Source: Micromussa lordhowensis (lineage: Eukaryota > Cnidaria > Anthozoa > Scleractinia > Lobophylliidae). From it: a stretch of DNA of 64,000 nucleotides. The first letter of the stretch is position 1. Each line of letters starts with the position of its first letter. This document shows, piece after piece, positions 41,030 to 52,200 of the stretch. The stretch lies in the NCBI GenBank assembly GCA_964020085.1, contig OZ026600.1:7295448-7359447 (forward strand). The letters are read 5' to 3'. A model generated the notes under the pieces. The model made no database searches and was not told the origin of the DNA. It was given only the letters and a program-made list of their open reading frames with translations. Both the position numbers and the translations under genes were made by a program.

Positions 41030-41761
41030 TCAAACTACGTAGTTTGCATTATTTGCATCAACTTCCATCGTTTGGTTGGTTTTGTCTCCTGGTTCTTCTG
41101 TTTCCATGGTGATGTCAAAGGTTCTGTGTGGATCACGCGTCGCATTTATCGTCAGTAGACCATCTTTCGTCAAGTGTGACGTCACTGAGCCGAGATCTAC
41201 GTCATCTGGCAGCAGAATGCGACGACTGTAATCGCGTGACAGGTGATGTGTCGAGATGTGTTTCCCAGTGACGGTCAACTCATTTCTTCGCAATTGGATG
41301 TTGATCTCTTCTGGTCTACAACCTCTGAAATCCAACTTGGCCTCAAATTTGTCGTCGTTTGGTTTCTTTTCCACTCGTTTCATGCCCTTGACTATGAGAG
41401 CGCCGCCATCTTGGGTAATGCGTGACGTCACAGTTGCTGGATCGACGCCTCGAGGGAGTTTGAAGACTCCCCTGAGTTCTCGTTTCTCGAATCCATCCTC
41501 TGAAAGTCGATGCTGGCCATATAAGATGACTTTTTCATTGTCAACCTCAAGCGTGATTTCGTCTGGTTTGTAGTGCCTCAGCAGCACATAGGCGATCTTG
41601 ACTGACTCCTGATAAGATGTTTCCTTAGCTTTTTGTCTGGTAGAGCATCCAGATTCCTGCACTCGAGGGACAGCAACTTCTCTCCACTTATCGAGACCAA
41701 AGTCATAACCTCTGGGAGCTCTGCTGTGGTAAACGGGGAGCAGATGGAAGGAGAAAATCAT
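41030..41761 (-). CDS. Small heat shock protein with two alpha-crystallin domains (243 aa)
   Basis: Two successive alpha-crystallin domains are visible. The first (about 53-128) has EITLEVDNEKVILYGQH, FEKRELRGVFKLPRGVDPATV and TQDGGALIVKG. The second (about 138-208) has EEINIQLRRNELTVTGKH, DYSRRILLPDDVDLGSV and TKDGLLTINA. Both show the strand pattern and the Gly-x-Leu-type closing motif of the Hsp20 family, which holds unfolding proteins as an ATP-independent chaperone. Most animal members have one domain; tandem forms are known in some invertebrates. The N-terminal region is short and lacks a signal peptide, so it should be cytosolic. It is a single exon. No perfect heat shock element (GAAnnTTCnnGAA) is seen upstream; the closest is AGAAGCGTTCTGAACG at about 41807. 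Confidence 0.88.
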   Translation of the reverse strand: MIFSFHLLPVYHSRAPRGYDFGLDKWREVAVPRVQESGCSTRQKAKETSYQESVKIAYVLLRHYKPDEITLEVDNEKVILYGQHRLSEDGFEKRELRGVFKLPRGVDPATVTSRITQDGGALIVKGMKRVEKKPNDDKFEAKLDFRGCRPEEINIQLRRNELTVTGKHISTHHLSRDYSRRILLPDDVDLGSVTSHLTKDGLLTINATRDPHRTFDITMETEEPGDKTNQTMEVDANNANYVV

Positions 41762-41915
41762 GTTAAAAAGCTGAATTAATGTCTGCTGAAATTCATCACT
41801 GAAAAAGAAGCGTTCTGAACGATTTTGCTTTGCGCTTTTTCAGAAATTTGAAGATTACACACTCTCAGAGAAAATAAAGCCTCGTGCATTTTTCTTTACA
41901 TAAACTTGCAGATTG

Positions 41916-41967
41916 ATACTGTCGAATCGGTGTTTAAGGAATGTTTAATGGTAAATGTGAGGCTTTG
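41916..41967 (+). repeat. 52-bp sequence identical to 63938-63989 (copy 1)
   Basis: It begins ATACTGTCGAATCGGTGTTT and ends GTGAGGCTTTG. The match to the copy at the window's right end is exact by eye over 52 bases, then stops. It lies about 155 bp upstream of the heat shock gene start. Confidence 0.8.
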
Positions 41968-44900
41968 TTTAGCGTTACTCTTTGCGAGCTCGAATTTTGA
42001 CTTGTCAAATTGCCAGACAGAGACTTCAAAGTATTTAGCGCAAGACGTTTGGACTCTAAGACGTTCAGACGTCATTTATCAAAACAAGGAAACAAATCGG
42101 ACCTCGAGATTTTCTTTACCTTGCAGAAAAACGAACGAGACTCCGAGGCAGCTTTGTGAAAAAATCGACTAGGAGACGCACATAATGGCAAAAAAATCGA
42201 GACTGCGACAGCCTTGAAATTCGGCGAAAATTTTGCGAGACGAAAATTTTGCGAGACCCCTTTGTTTTGAAAGAATATAAACAGATCTCGAAAGCTCTTA
42301 GCTTCTGACGTCTGATTTGATAAAAGTGGCTGGAATCACAAACTTCTCATTCTACATAAATAGCCGTAAAACAAATTCGGTGATCAAATCATCCTTAGTC
42401 ATTTCAATGAAAAGTTAACCAAAGAGCATACTGAAAGAAACTCAAACCACAAAAAATAACGTTAATATTTACCGGAATGGATTGTGCGTTGGAAGTCTTA
42501 AAGCGATAGCCCAGAGCGCCATGCTATCGAACACCTCTTGATAGTTGTATGTTCCTGTGTTACTGCTGGGAACTTACTTGGCGAACTGTCTTGAGGTGAC
42601 CTAACAACTTCCTTATCACTGTTGTGAAACTAAATTCTCCCATTACTGAGTGGTTACTTTTAGTTTAATCTGGTGACGGTCTTGTGACTCTATACTTAAG
42701 GTCAGATCTAAGCCGTTAGCATCTATGCAAACTCTCCCGGATTCTTCTGAATACAGACCGTATATATATGTATCTCCCTGTCTTCCGAATGGGTGACCAC
42801 ATCTTACACAATTACGAAGGAATAAATGCGCATAAGTTTTTTTTCAGGCTGATTTTTGACGTTTTTTTGGGGGGGAGGGGGGAATGTTTGGATGTTTGAC
42901 ATTTTTGTGTTTGAATTGGCGGAGTTCCATGTCGAAAAAATTCTCTTTAGGGTCAAGAAGGGCAATCTTCTGGATTTTTTTCGGCTTTTTCTTTCTCTGC
43001 TAGTTAGTTTCGTTACTCGTTTTGTTGAAGTGCATGTTATACCACAAACGCTATTTATTCGTAGCAAACTTACTATTTATAATTATATTCCATCTTTTAT
43101 CTTAGATCACTGACTATGTAACAATGTTTCTAGAAGGCCACAAGTTCATTGGTTTTTTAACTGTTAAGTGTCACCCTCTTTAAATAAAGATTGATTGATT
43201 GATATGTCATCGATGTAACTGATGTTTGTATAATAATCTGATGGTAGGAGAAGCCGGGCTTCGTAAATCAGTTATTTAAATATATAACTAATGAGAGGCT
43301 TAGTATTATACAATTGATTCTCGCTTGGCAAAATACAACAATGTCACTCTACCCCTGGTGGCAAATTATCTAGCAGGTTAGGATTCAAGGATACGTGAAG
43401 GTATTTTGAAATGCCAGGATTGATAATAAAATGTCAATCTGACAACTGCTTTGATTTGCTTAAACAACGTGCTTTCTGAGAGTGTTTCATATTTTCAGGA
43501 AATTCCATGCGCTGTGATTGGTCAGTTCATCTCCATAGCGCAGTCACGTCCTTATGTCACGTGCGTGCTTTATCGAGTAACGTACGTGTTCCAGGAGGTC
43601 ACGAGCTTCAGAGCCCATAATATTTATTGAAAACTTTTCTTCCTCGTGCTTTTTTATGTTATATAACTATTGCTGGTTTGAATTAAATAAGCATCCGCGT
43701 GCTGCAAAAAAGCGTGCCCATATAACTAAACTCGACACGTCAGCTATTTTTTAATACGCACCTGAGTAAGTATCAATCCCCCAGTCACCCCATCGGCAGA
43801 TGTTTCTGTGCGCCCCTTTGAACGTTCTTTAATTTAGATATTTACTGAACACCTTTTTACATAGTTCTGAGTAAAAATAAAAATTCAGCCGATTAAAACT
43901 TTTAGCTCTGCCACATTCAAAAGACAAGAAGACTTTAATTAGCGAGGGATAGTTTTGAAAAAACTCAGGCGTTCTATAAAAAGAATGTTTGCAGAATTGA
44001 TCACAGTGACATGCGATCTGTGGACCTTTTACAACTCTATATTGCACGTGTACTCTTGAACTTGCAGTAAATCCAATTTCTCTACAAATGTAAACTTTTT
44101 TAACTATAAAAAATAGAACGAGCTTGAGTTCACGCTTTTTTTGTTATAAGTTGATCGCACTCCGCTTGTTATTGTCTATATATCCTCACGTGCTTTGCAA
44201 CGAGACAAACCAAATGGTTGAACAGTCGACCACCGAATGACGAATCGCACGGGTAGAGAAAAAACAAAACAAAAAGCAAACAAAAAAACTGGCAAACAAT
44301 CAAAAGCTGAATCACGATGGTGGACTTATGTTTTGAAACAGGCGCACTTTCAACGCACTGCAATGAAATCAGCAGTAAACTGATTTAGTTTGTCCAAGGT
44401 TTAATAAGCAGAACAATGGCTGTGCACGTGCGTTATAAAACTGCGTAGTTTGAGGACTCATTTCTCGTATTTCCATTTGGAATTGAACGCTGTCACTGCA
44501 CATTTAGCCTGAGCACGTTTTTAGAGCCATTTGCGTACTGAACAGATCTAGAAAATTGCAAATTTCAAGGAACGAGTGACGAACAAGGATTTATCCTGAG
44601 ACAATGTGACTATAGACAAAGTTATTTTACTTTCACATTAATTTTGTGGAATCATGAGTAAGGATTTATCTTGCGACAATTTTTTTAGTTACACATTTTC
44701 GGAAAACATGAGTAGGTTTTCAAACTAAGAAAAGGAAAGAAACAAATGATATTAAAGAAAGGATGGTACTGACTCCAAACAATCCCTTTTGCCTCAAGAA
44801 AGCCATTTGTTATTTATATGCGTCATCTTTAAAGAAGGACTGAAGTAACCGTGCACAACACTGAAAAACAGTTGGACAATTCAAGCTCAGATGCCAAGGA

Positions 44901-46089
44901 AATTAAAACAAATATATGATTAACGGGCGAAAAGTTCAAAACTGGAATAATTCGTGAACGAAATTCCATCATGACTTTCCGTGAAGGTATCAACCAAAAC
45001 ACGACTACCTAGACAAAACAGGAAAAGAACTATACCAAGAAAAATATATGTGCGCTAGCTGACCTTGTCTGTTGAATGAATGAATGATCACAAGATCAGC
45101 ACACGACAAACCAACGAGACTTGGTCTTTTCCATTTTAACGATTTTTGAAGGAATTTACTCAAGAATGTGTCGACTTATATATTTTTAGAATATTGTCTA
45201 TTACCTTGTTCTCACTTTCATTTTACTAAAGTGGTGCCGTTATGTAAGTTTTATAATTATCTCTGACAGCCGTGTGTAAATAGAAAGCTTTCAATTTTCA
45301 ACATATTAAAATGGTCGATCAACGGAGGAATTAATATCATTCTTGTATTATTTTTTGACTTTCTTTATTTGCCGAGGAACTATAGGTTTGATGGAACTCA
45401 AGAAACTAAATATGAGACGACAACCATTTTGATATTTGAATTCACTTAATTTACCGATTTACTGTCGGTATATGACTGTGGAAGTCTTCCATCATTAGTT
45501 CGAATTTATCAGTAGTTTGACGCCGGAGAATTTTGAAAACGTGGAATTCTTCTCAATGTGTTCGGTAGAGAGCAGATAAAGTTACAATTATAGTACTTTA
45601 TAATTAGTTCAAAAGTTTTCAAAAATGCTTTTCAAAACGGAGGAATTTGGCGTTTTAATGTGGACGGAAAGCATTTTGAAAACGCTTACGGAAGTTACAA
45701 AACGACGTGACGATAATCATGTGATTTCCCTGTAAGTGCTTACGTGTGTGTTTTTTTCTTGTAAACTTTATCGAATGCGATTCAATTCAAAGTGCTCCAC
45801 AGCAACAATTTGTTATTACCTTTTCTAAATGTGATTTCCGATCCCTGTCCGAGGTTTCCCAAAACACAAATCCGGCTGAATGGTTGGTGATTGTTGCGTT
45901 TTCAACTTAATTTCTCCTGCGTGGTGCGGAAGGAAAACATTTAATGCGTTTTAAGAGTGAAAGACCGTTTTAAATTCATTGGGCGTATGTGGACGGGGAA
46001 GTTCGTTTCCATTCAGTTGAAATTGAGTGTGCTAGCATTCCTAATTGCTCCTTTCGATATATTAAAATTCAGCTTCGCAGCGAGGCTTA
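41968..46089. other. Long intergenic stretch without recognised gene
   Basis: A (TTGA)n tail after AATAAAG at about 43182-43203 looks like the 3' end of a non-LTR element, without coding remains. Words such as GACGCCGGAGAATTTTGAAAACG (about 45520) relate to a repeat at 48.3-48.65 kb. Short open frames are not supported. Confidence 0.4.
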
Positions 46090-46475
46090 GGGCCTGATTA
46101 CATGAGCCGGGCTGGCCCGGTTAGCCGGGCTGCTTCGATGTGCCGAGATGACTTTCAGCCCGGTATTACATGAGGCGAGCACAGCCCGGTTGACGGCTGA
46201 TGCGATGAACCGTGGGAAACCGGAGCAAGCTTGATTTGTACTCTCATTGGCTTAACGAGCCGGGCTGGCCCGGCAAACGCGATTACATGGAGAAATCTCA
46301 GCCCGGTTAGCTGGGATCCCGGCACCGCCATACCGGGATCTCGGCTAACCGGGCTGGCCAGGTTGTCATGTAATCGCGAAGTTGATTTTTGTTGCGTTGA
46401 ACAAACTTGCCGAGATCCCGGCAAACTGACACCAGCCCGGCTAACCGGGCCAGCCCGGCTCATGTAATCAGGCCC
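46090..46475. mobile_element. PIF/Harbinger-like MITE (386 bp)
   Basis: The ends GGGCCTGATTACATGAGCCG and its inverse form a terminal inverted repeat of about 44 bp, flanked by TTA on both sides (46087-46089 and 46476-46478). A TTA/TAA triplet and GGG termini fit PIF/Harbinger. The interior is unusually G+C-rich and contains many CAGCCCGG/CCGGGCTG words. No coding capacity. Confidence 0.8.
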
Positions 46476-46869
46476 TTAAAGGACAAAAAAAGGGAATTAA
46501 ATGGCCATGTTTATTCATTTCTTTTGTTTGTGTCCTCTAGGCTCGTCGAAAGTGGTCTATTTTCTCAGTGATGTATGAGTAATCCCACAAAAGCATTGGC
46601 AATTGAGGACTTGCATTTGAAAATTCTTTGAAATTTCACTGAACATTTATATTATAAATTCACTTTGCCTGTTATATTACACAATGAATACTTGAGTACA
46701 CAATAAGACATCTAAATAAGTGAAACTGTACGAAAATCAATGCAAAATAACCTCAATCATGCACTAGCTATAATTTCTTTATTGAAAACTATCGGTATAC
46801 AATCAAAAGTTGGAATACGGAGTTCCTTCTTGTCAGTTCCAATGAGAATTGAAATAAATATTAATTTCT

Positions 46870-47030
46870 ATAGATCCTTTTCATAAATGGCTGCCAATTT
46901 TAATTTTTTTGTATGCATTTACGTTAGCCTCACTAACCTCGTTTAAGGGTAGTTTTTTAAATTGTCAACTTAAAATTTTAACTCTTACAAAATAATTTAT
47001 AATTGGCAGCATTTATGAAAAGGCTATATA
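46870..47030. repeat. Short inverted repeat
   Basis: CCTTTTCATAAATGGCTGCCAATTTTAA near the left is matched by AATTGGCAGCATTTATGAAAAGG at the right, with one mismatch. It is a possible hairpin element of about 160 bp. Confidence 0.55.
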
Positions 47031-47722
47031 TGGATCAGATAAACCATCTTTACAATTGTATATATTTAAGCGCATACAAAAATTTTTACTTTTCAACTTG
47101 AAAATGACCGTCGAACGGTCGAAACGTCGTTGTTTTTTAACGTTAATTTTTATAGTGAAATCCGTGTCAAAAAACTTGTAAAATATATTATCGTAAATAT
47201 TATATATTATCTATTGTTAAGAATAATATTAGTTGCAACACCTCTCTTCTTTTTGCACTATTTTTGTAATTTGTTGCAACATTGTTATGTGTGTATTTAA
47301 TAAAATAATAATAATACTAATAATAAAAAAAGTTCCTTATTCAGCTACTATAGAACTCCTTAGAAAAGACGTAAGTGGGCACTAATTTAACACAGTTGAA
47401 ATACGATTTATCTCCAAATAATTGGCCTCTTTTCGTCGCCTTTTTAATTTTTTCACTAGGTTTTATTATCTCGACGCGCGGTGAAGAAATTGTCTGACTT
47501 CTTGGTTGTAAATTCTCAGTACATTTAATTGTTGGGAGTGGATGATCCTTGGTTAAGACAAAAACTGGGAATTTCACTTTTAATTAACACAGGACCAGTT
47601 TCAAAAACGGTTGTCATGGCAAAGGCACAATGGATGTCATGCTGTCATTTAGAGCTCATCTAGGTCACGTGTTTTTTGAAGTTGACCGCTGTCCAAGTGT
47701 CAGGTTAACTTGTTGTAAACAG

Positions 47723-47974
47723 GGCCGGGTTGTTAGGAAGCAGTTAGAAACGCCGACGAAGGATTATAAACGTTAACCGAAGTATAATGTTTTTTTGTCT
47801 ACAAATGTTTTTCACTGTTTTTGTTTTGTGTATTTTGAGGACCTTGATATAATTCAAACTCAAAGCAGAAGGCCAAACAACATAAACAGAAAACCTCACC
47901 ATAAAGTTACAAAACTCCAATCAAAATTCTCGCTCATCTTGGGTTGGCTAAATAGGGCATTGAACAACCCGACC
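47723..47974. mobile_element. MITE with CAG target triplet, copy 3
   Basis: Ends GGCCGGGTTGTTAGGAA and GAACAACCCGACC, flanked by CAG on both sides (47720-47722, 47975-47977). The body shares AAAGCAGAAGGCCAAACAAC and AACAGAAAACCTCACC with copy 1. Confidence 0.75.
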
Positions 47975-48239
47975 CAGGAGCTCCGCTTTTAGTCTTGGCT
48001 AAATCTTATTATATACTCAGCTAGAAATACTTCTAGCCCAAGAACACATCAAAATTCCGCCTGCCAAGGTTGGACCATTCGCCCAATCGCCTCCTATAGA
48101 TCTGGCATGGGCAGATTTGGGTTCAAGAAAAATCATATTTTAGCAATTGAATGTCCTGCGTCTGTACCAACCACAAATTTTGAAACCGAGTTATCTTCCG
48201 AACCAAGAAATTATAACTAAGGATTCTCTTTAATGGACG

Positions 48240-48700
48240 GTTTATTGAGAAAAAAGCTGGGCTTTAGCTTCATATATATTCACATTTCACATTCGGTTTA
48301 TTGAGGAAAACGCTGGTTACATTTCACATTCCCAGTCACGGTCACTATGGACACTGCCACATCCCGTCCATACTACGTGCGTCCGAGGAGGAATTTGAAA
48401 ACGGAGGTTTCACTGTGAAAACGCAACAAATGTTTCTCGTCCACACTACGCCGGAGAAATTTAAAAACACAACAATCGCCAATCATTTTGGGTGTATGTG
48501 TTTGAGGAAAACACGCTCAGGGAAATCAAATGACGGTCGTGATGCCGTCGTTTTCAAAACGCATTCCGTCAAAACGTTTTTCGTCCACACGAAAACGAAA
48601 CGCCGGCGTTTTTCAAATTCCTCCGGTTCGAAGAGCATTTCGTAAAGCTCCGTTTTCGTGACGGATTAACATGGACGGTAGACTTAACCGGAGAAATATA
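48240..48700. repeat. Interspersed repeat rich in GGAGAAATTTGAAAACG-type words
   Basis: CGTCCACACTACGCCGGAGA, CCGAGGAGGAATTTGAAAACG and GTCCACACGAAAACG recur within about 400 bp and resemble words at 45.5-45.75 kb. A 114-codon open frame across it is composed of the repeat and is not supported as a gene. Confidence 0.45.
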
Positions 48701-49208
48701 GCTGCGTTTTCAATTTTTTTTTCCGGCGAAGTGTCGCCCCTGCATGAATCTTGCAATCACCTTGATTTCTGTAATTAAAAATGGCACGGCTTATCCCGCA
48801 AACCATTTTCTAACAAGTCTTGGTATTTAATAACAGAGAAACAGTTATTAACAAATTGCCGGCGAGAAATATTACAAATAAAACAAAAAAAAATCCTAAA
48901 AAAATCCTCCTTAAGCCTTTTTAAAGGCATTTGCAACAATGGAAATAATCTGTTTACTTCTATCAGCAAAATAACTGGAAAAGTCCTTTCACATTTGTTC
49001 CTCTCGTTAAATCTCCAAAGCGAAGGTTTTGTACTATTAGCCCCTAGTCCACTCTCGGCATAATTAGCTCGTGTATTTTAATGGCACTCCCCGTAACACG
49101 TACTTCTCCTCCGATCGAACGCTCGGTAACAGTCGCCGCCAGGTTCCTCCTTGATCAAAACTGGGCCGAAGAGCCTGGGGGAGAAGACAGCGCCAGTAAT
49201 CTCTTGTA

Positions 49209-52200
49209 TTACGTGTGGAATCCAAATACTTCGTAATCTGTAACAGTGAATTTGTCCGTCCCTGCTAAGTACGTCGTTTGCTGACCTGGAGGGACTTCAA
49301 ACGAAAATCCAAGCTCACTATAACCTTTCTCCTTCTCTGATTTAATTTGTAGGTCGCGATTTCCTCCAAACGTCGGTCCAAGGGTGCTATCACAGAAAAA
49401 GCCTTTCAACTTACTCTTATTGATTGATATTCTGGTTGGTCTCAGTCCATGCGGGTTGACTATGCTAAACAGGAACGCCTGCGTGTAAGTTATCCACATA
49501 ATTCGACCTGTAAATGGCGATGTAACCCCTTATTTTCACTTAAATCAAATCGTCTTCAGGATTAGTTAACAGAAACGTTTAACAGTATCAATTAGAGTCA
49601 TGTCAGGAGCGGATCCAGGGGAGGTGAAATGGGTGAATTTTTACCACCCCCCTCCTTTATCTGAGCCCCCTTTTTTCTTTTCCTTTTTTTTCATCGGAAA
49701 TCAATCATGCTGATGCACAGACCTCAAACACCTCAAGCAGGCTTTGGTTCTATTACATTATTACAAAAATTCTCCCCCCCATTTCAAAATCCTGGATCCG
49801 CATCTGCATTTCCCTAGTTACCAAGAGAGTATGAAGGAGAGTTCATTTACCTAATAAACTTTATTCTTGTAATCCCCTTCAAGTTATTTTTAGATACGGT
49901 ATCCAGTCCTTCCGCGGATGATGTTTTCACGCTAGTTGTGTGGATGGTTTCGTGGACGATAAGACCTCGTGTAAAGCTACTTGGACTGTCCTCGCGAGTA
50001 AAATCCACGTCATACGACTACCTATTTGTAGATCCTTTTGGCATTCCTGAATCTAGGATCGATTTAAAAATAACTTGAGAGGGATCACTTTAATTAGGGA
50101 TGAGACCCACATGACGTTAACTATCTCGTTCTTGATCTTGTCCTAAAAAGTATAATATTTTAAAAGTGCGCGGTGGCCTCATGGTTAGTGCGCTCGACTC
50201 CGGAGCGAGCGGTCCGGGTTCGAGCCCTGGCCGGGGACAGTGTATTGTGTTCTTGGGCAAGACACTTTACTCTCACAGTGCCTCCAGCTCTTCACCCATA
50301 GATGGGTATCTGCTGCTATTTGTTGGGGAAACCTAACAACATTGCGGGGGAGTGACCTGCGATGGACTAGCATCCGTTCAGGGGAGGTAGAAATACTTCT
50401 AGCCGCTTCATGCTACAGAAACCGGGATAAGCCAGCCTTCAGGTTCCAAGGCTTCACTTTATTCCCAGCCACTCTAGTGATTTCTAATGTGCGTACAGGC
50501 TCACTTGATATAAAAATTAAAACTGAGATTGGAAACTGAGAAATAAACTGTATGAGGGGTTCTTGCAAGGTTGGTATTAAAACGTTATAAAAGAAAGAGT
50601 TGTTTTAAAGTTATTTTGGAACAGATAAATAATAATAATAATAAAACATATTTATACAGGATAACTGCATCAGTTTAAAGAAAAACTGCTATCAATGCAG
50701 GTCCTGTGTAAAAAATAAAAAGTAAAAAGTATAATAAAAATAATTATACAAAACAGATAAGAAGCTACACTAAAGTTAAGTTACATTAATGAGAGTAATT
50801 AAAAATAGTTGCACCTTTGTAAAAAAAAGCACGCTTGGTGCATTCCAGGTTAACCTTTTCTAAAATAAGACCATTACTACTCCTAGTTTTATAACGGGGA
50901 CTGTCGTGGTTTCTTACGTTAAAATAGTTAAAAAGATATCTGGGAACTCCATTTGCAATACATTCGTTAACAAATCTTAAGATGTTCTCCTGTCTTCTAG
51001 AATAGAGAGGTTTCCAGCCCAGTTTGTTGATAATTTGGTCGGTTGATAGATTTGAGGCAGCTTTGAAGTAGACGATTCTAGCTGCTCGTCTTTGTAGTCG
51101 TTCTAGTATCTTGGCACTGTTTCCTTGTCCGCATTCATGCCACACTGCATCGCAATAATCTAGAACCGGAAGTACCATGGCTTTGTAGAGCCGATTTGCA
51201 GCTTCTAGCGTAATACCAGATGAGTGGAAACAGGCAAGAGTTGTTCCCCTATACAAATCAGGTGGCCAGGAAGTTATGGACAATTACCGGCCTATCTCGA
51301 TTCTTCCAGTAATTTCAAAAATTGCTGAAAAAGCCGTCAACGTTCAACTCCAGCAATATTTACATCAACATGGCCTATTAAATGCGTTTCAATCGGGGTT
51401 TAGACGACATTATTCGACCCTGACAGCCGTAACATATTTTTGTGACTCAATTAGAAGAAGCACGGACGCGGGAAAATTAACCGGGGTCGATCGATGAAAT
51501 AGGCGATTTCCATGATGACGTCATTTTACTAAAGCTACCACTGCTCATGAATCCTTTACTTTTTCTGCCGTTCTTATCGTAATTAGGACAATTGCTAGTT
51601 CAAGTGCCACTATGATGAAGTTCTCGATATCCATTATTTTACATTTTCGGACACAACAGGTTTTTCCTAGCTATCTTGCCAAATTTCAATCTGTAACGAA
51701 CATTAGAACTCGCGGTTTTTTGGACCTTTATTTCCTATTGTGAACAAAAATGCAAAAAAATGGGTATTGAGAATTTGATCATAGTGGCACTTTAAACCCC
51801 ACTAGGGCTTCAAATTTAAATAATAAAGAAAAAAACGAAAGGAATTCTTGTAGTAACGACCGCCTGGTTAGCTTAGTTGATAGAGCGCCAGAATGCTGTG
51901 CGGGAGGTCGAGGGTTCGAGCCCCTGACCGGACCAGCAGTACGGGTGTTATAATAACTGAGGAGAATATGCTGCCTTTGTAATTACATCGGCAAATGGTT
52001 AAACGTTCACATTCCCCTCGGATAAGGACTGTAAACCGTAGGCCCCGTCTCCTGCATCTTCAGTGTTACATGGTTAGCAGAGGACCGTTTAACTGCATGC
52101 CACTATTTTTCTCAATACCCATTTTTTTACATTTTCGTACACAATAGGTCTTTCCTAGATATCTTGCTAAATTTCAATCTATTACGAACATCAGAATGTA

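Noticed and set aside
41800..41860. Heat shock element upstream of the small heat shock protein
   Set aside because: AGAAGCGTTCTGAACG has GAA and TTC blocks but the spacing is off by one base at each step, so it does not meet the GAAnnTTCnnGAA rule.
48301..48645. Plus-strand frame of 114 codons as a gene
   Set aside because: It consists of a repeat with internal similarity (GGAGAAATTTGAAAACG-type words).
50166..50242. Arg-tRNA gene
   Set aside because: A and B boxes are present but the anticodon and acceptor stems have mismatches and a SINE body follows directly.
51862..51938. tRNA gene
   Set aside because: The anticodon arm does not pair and the sequence continues into a known type of SINE body.
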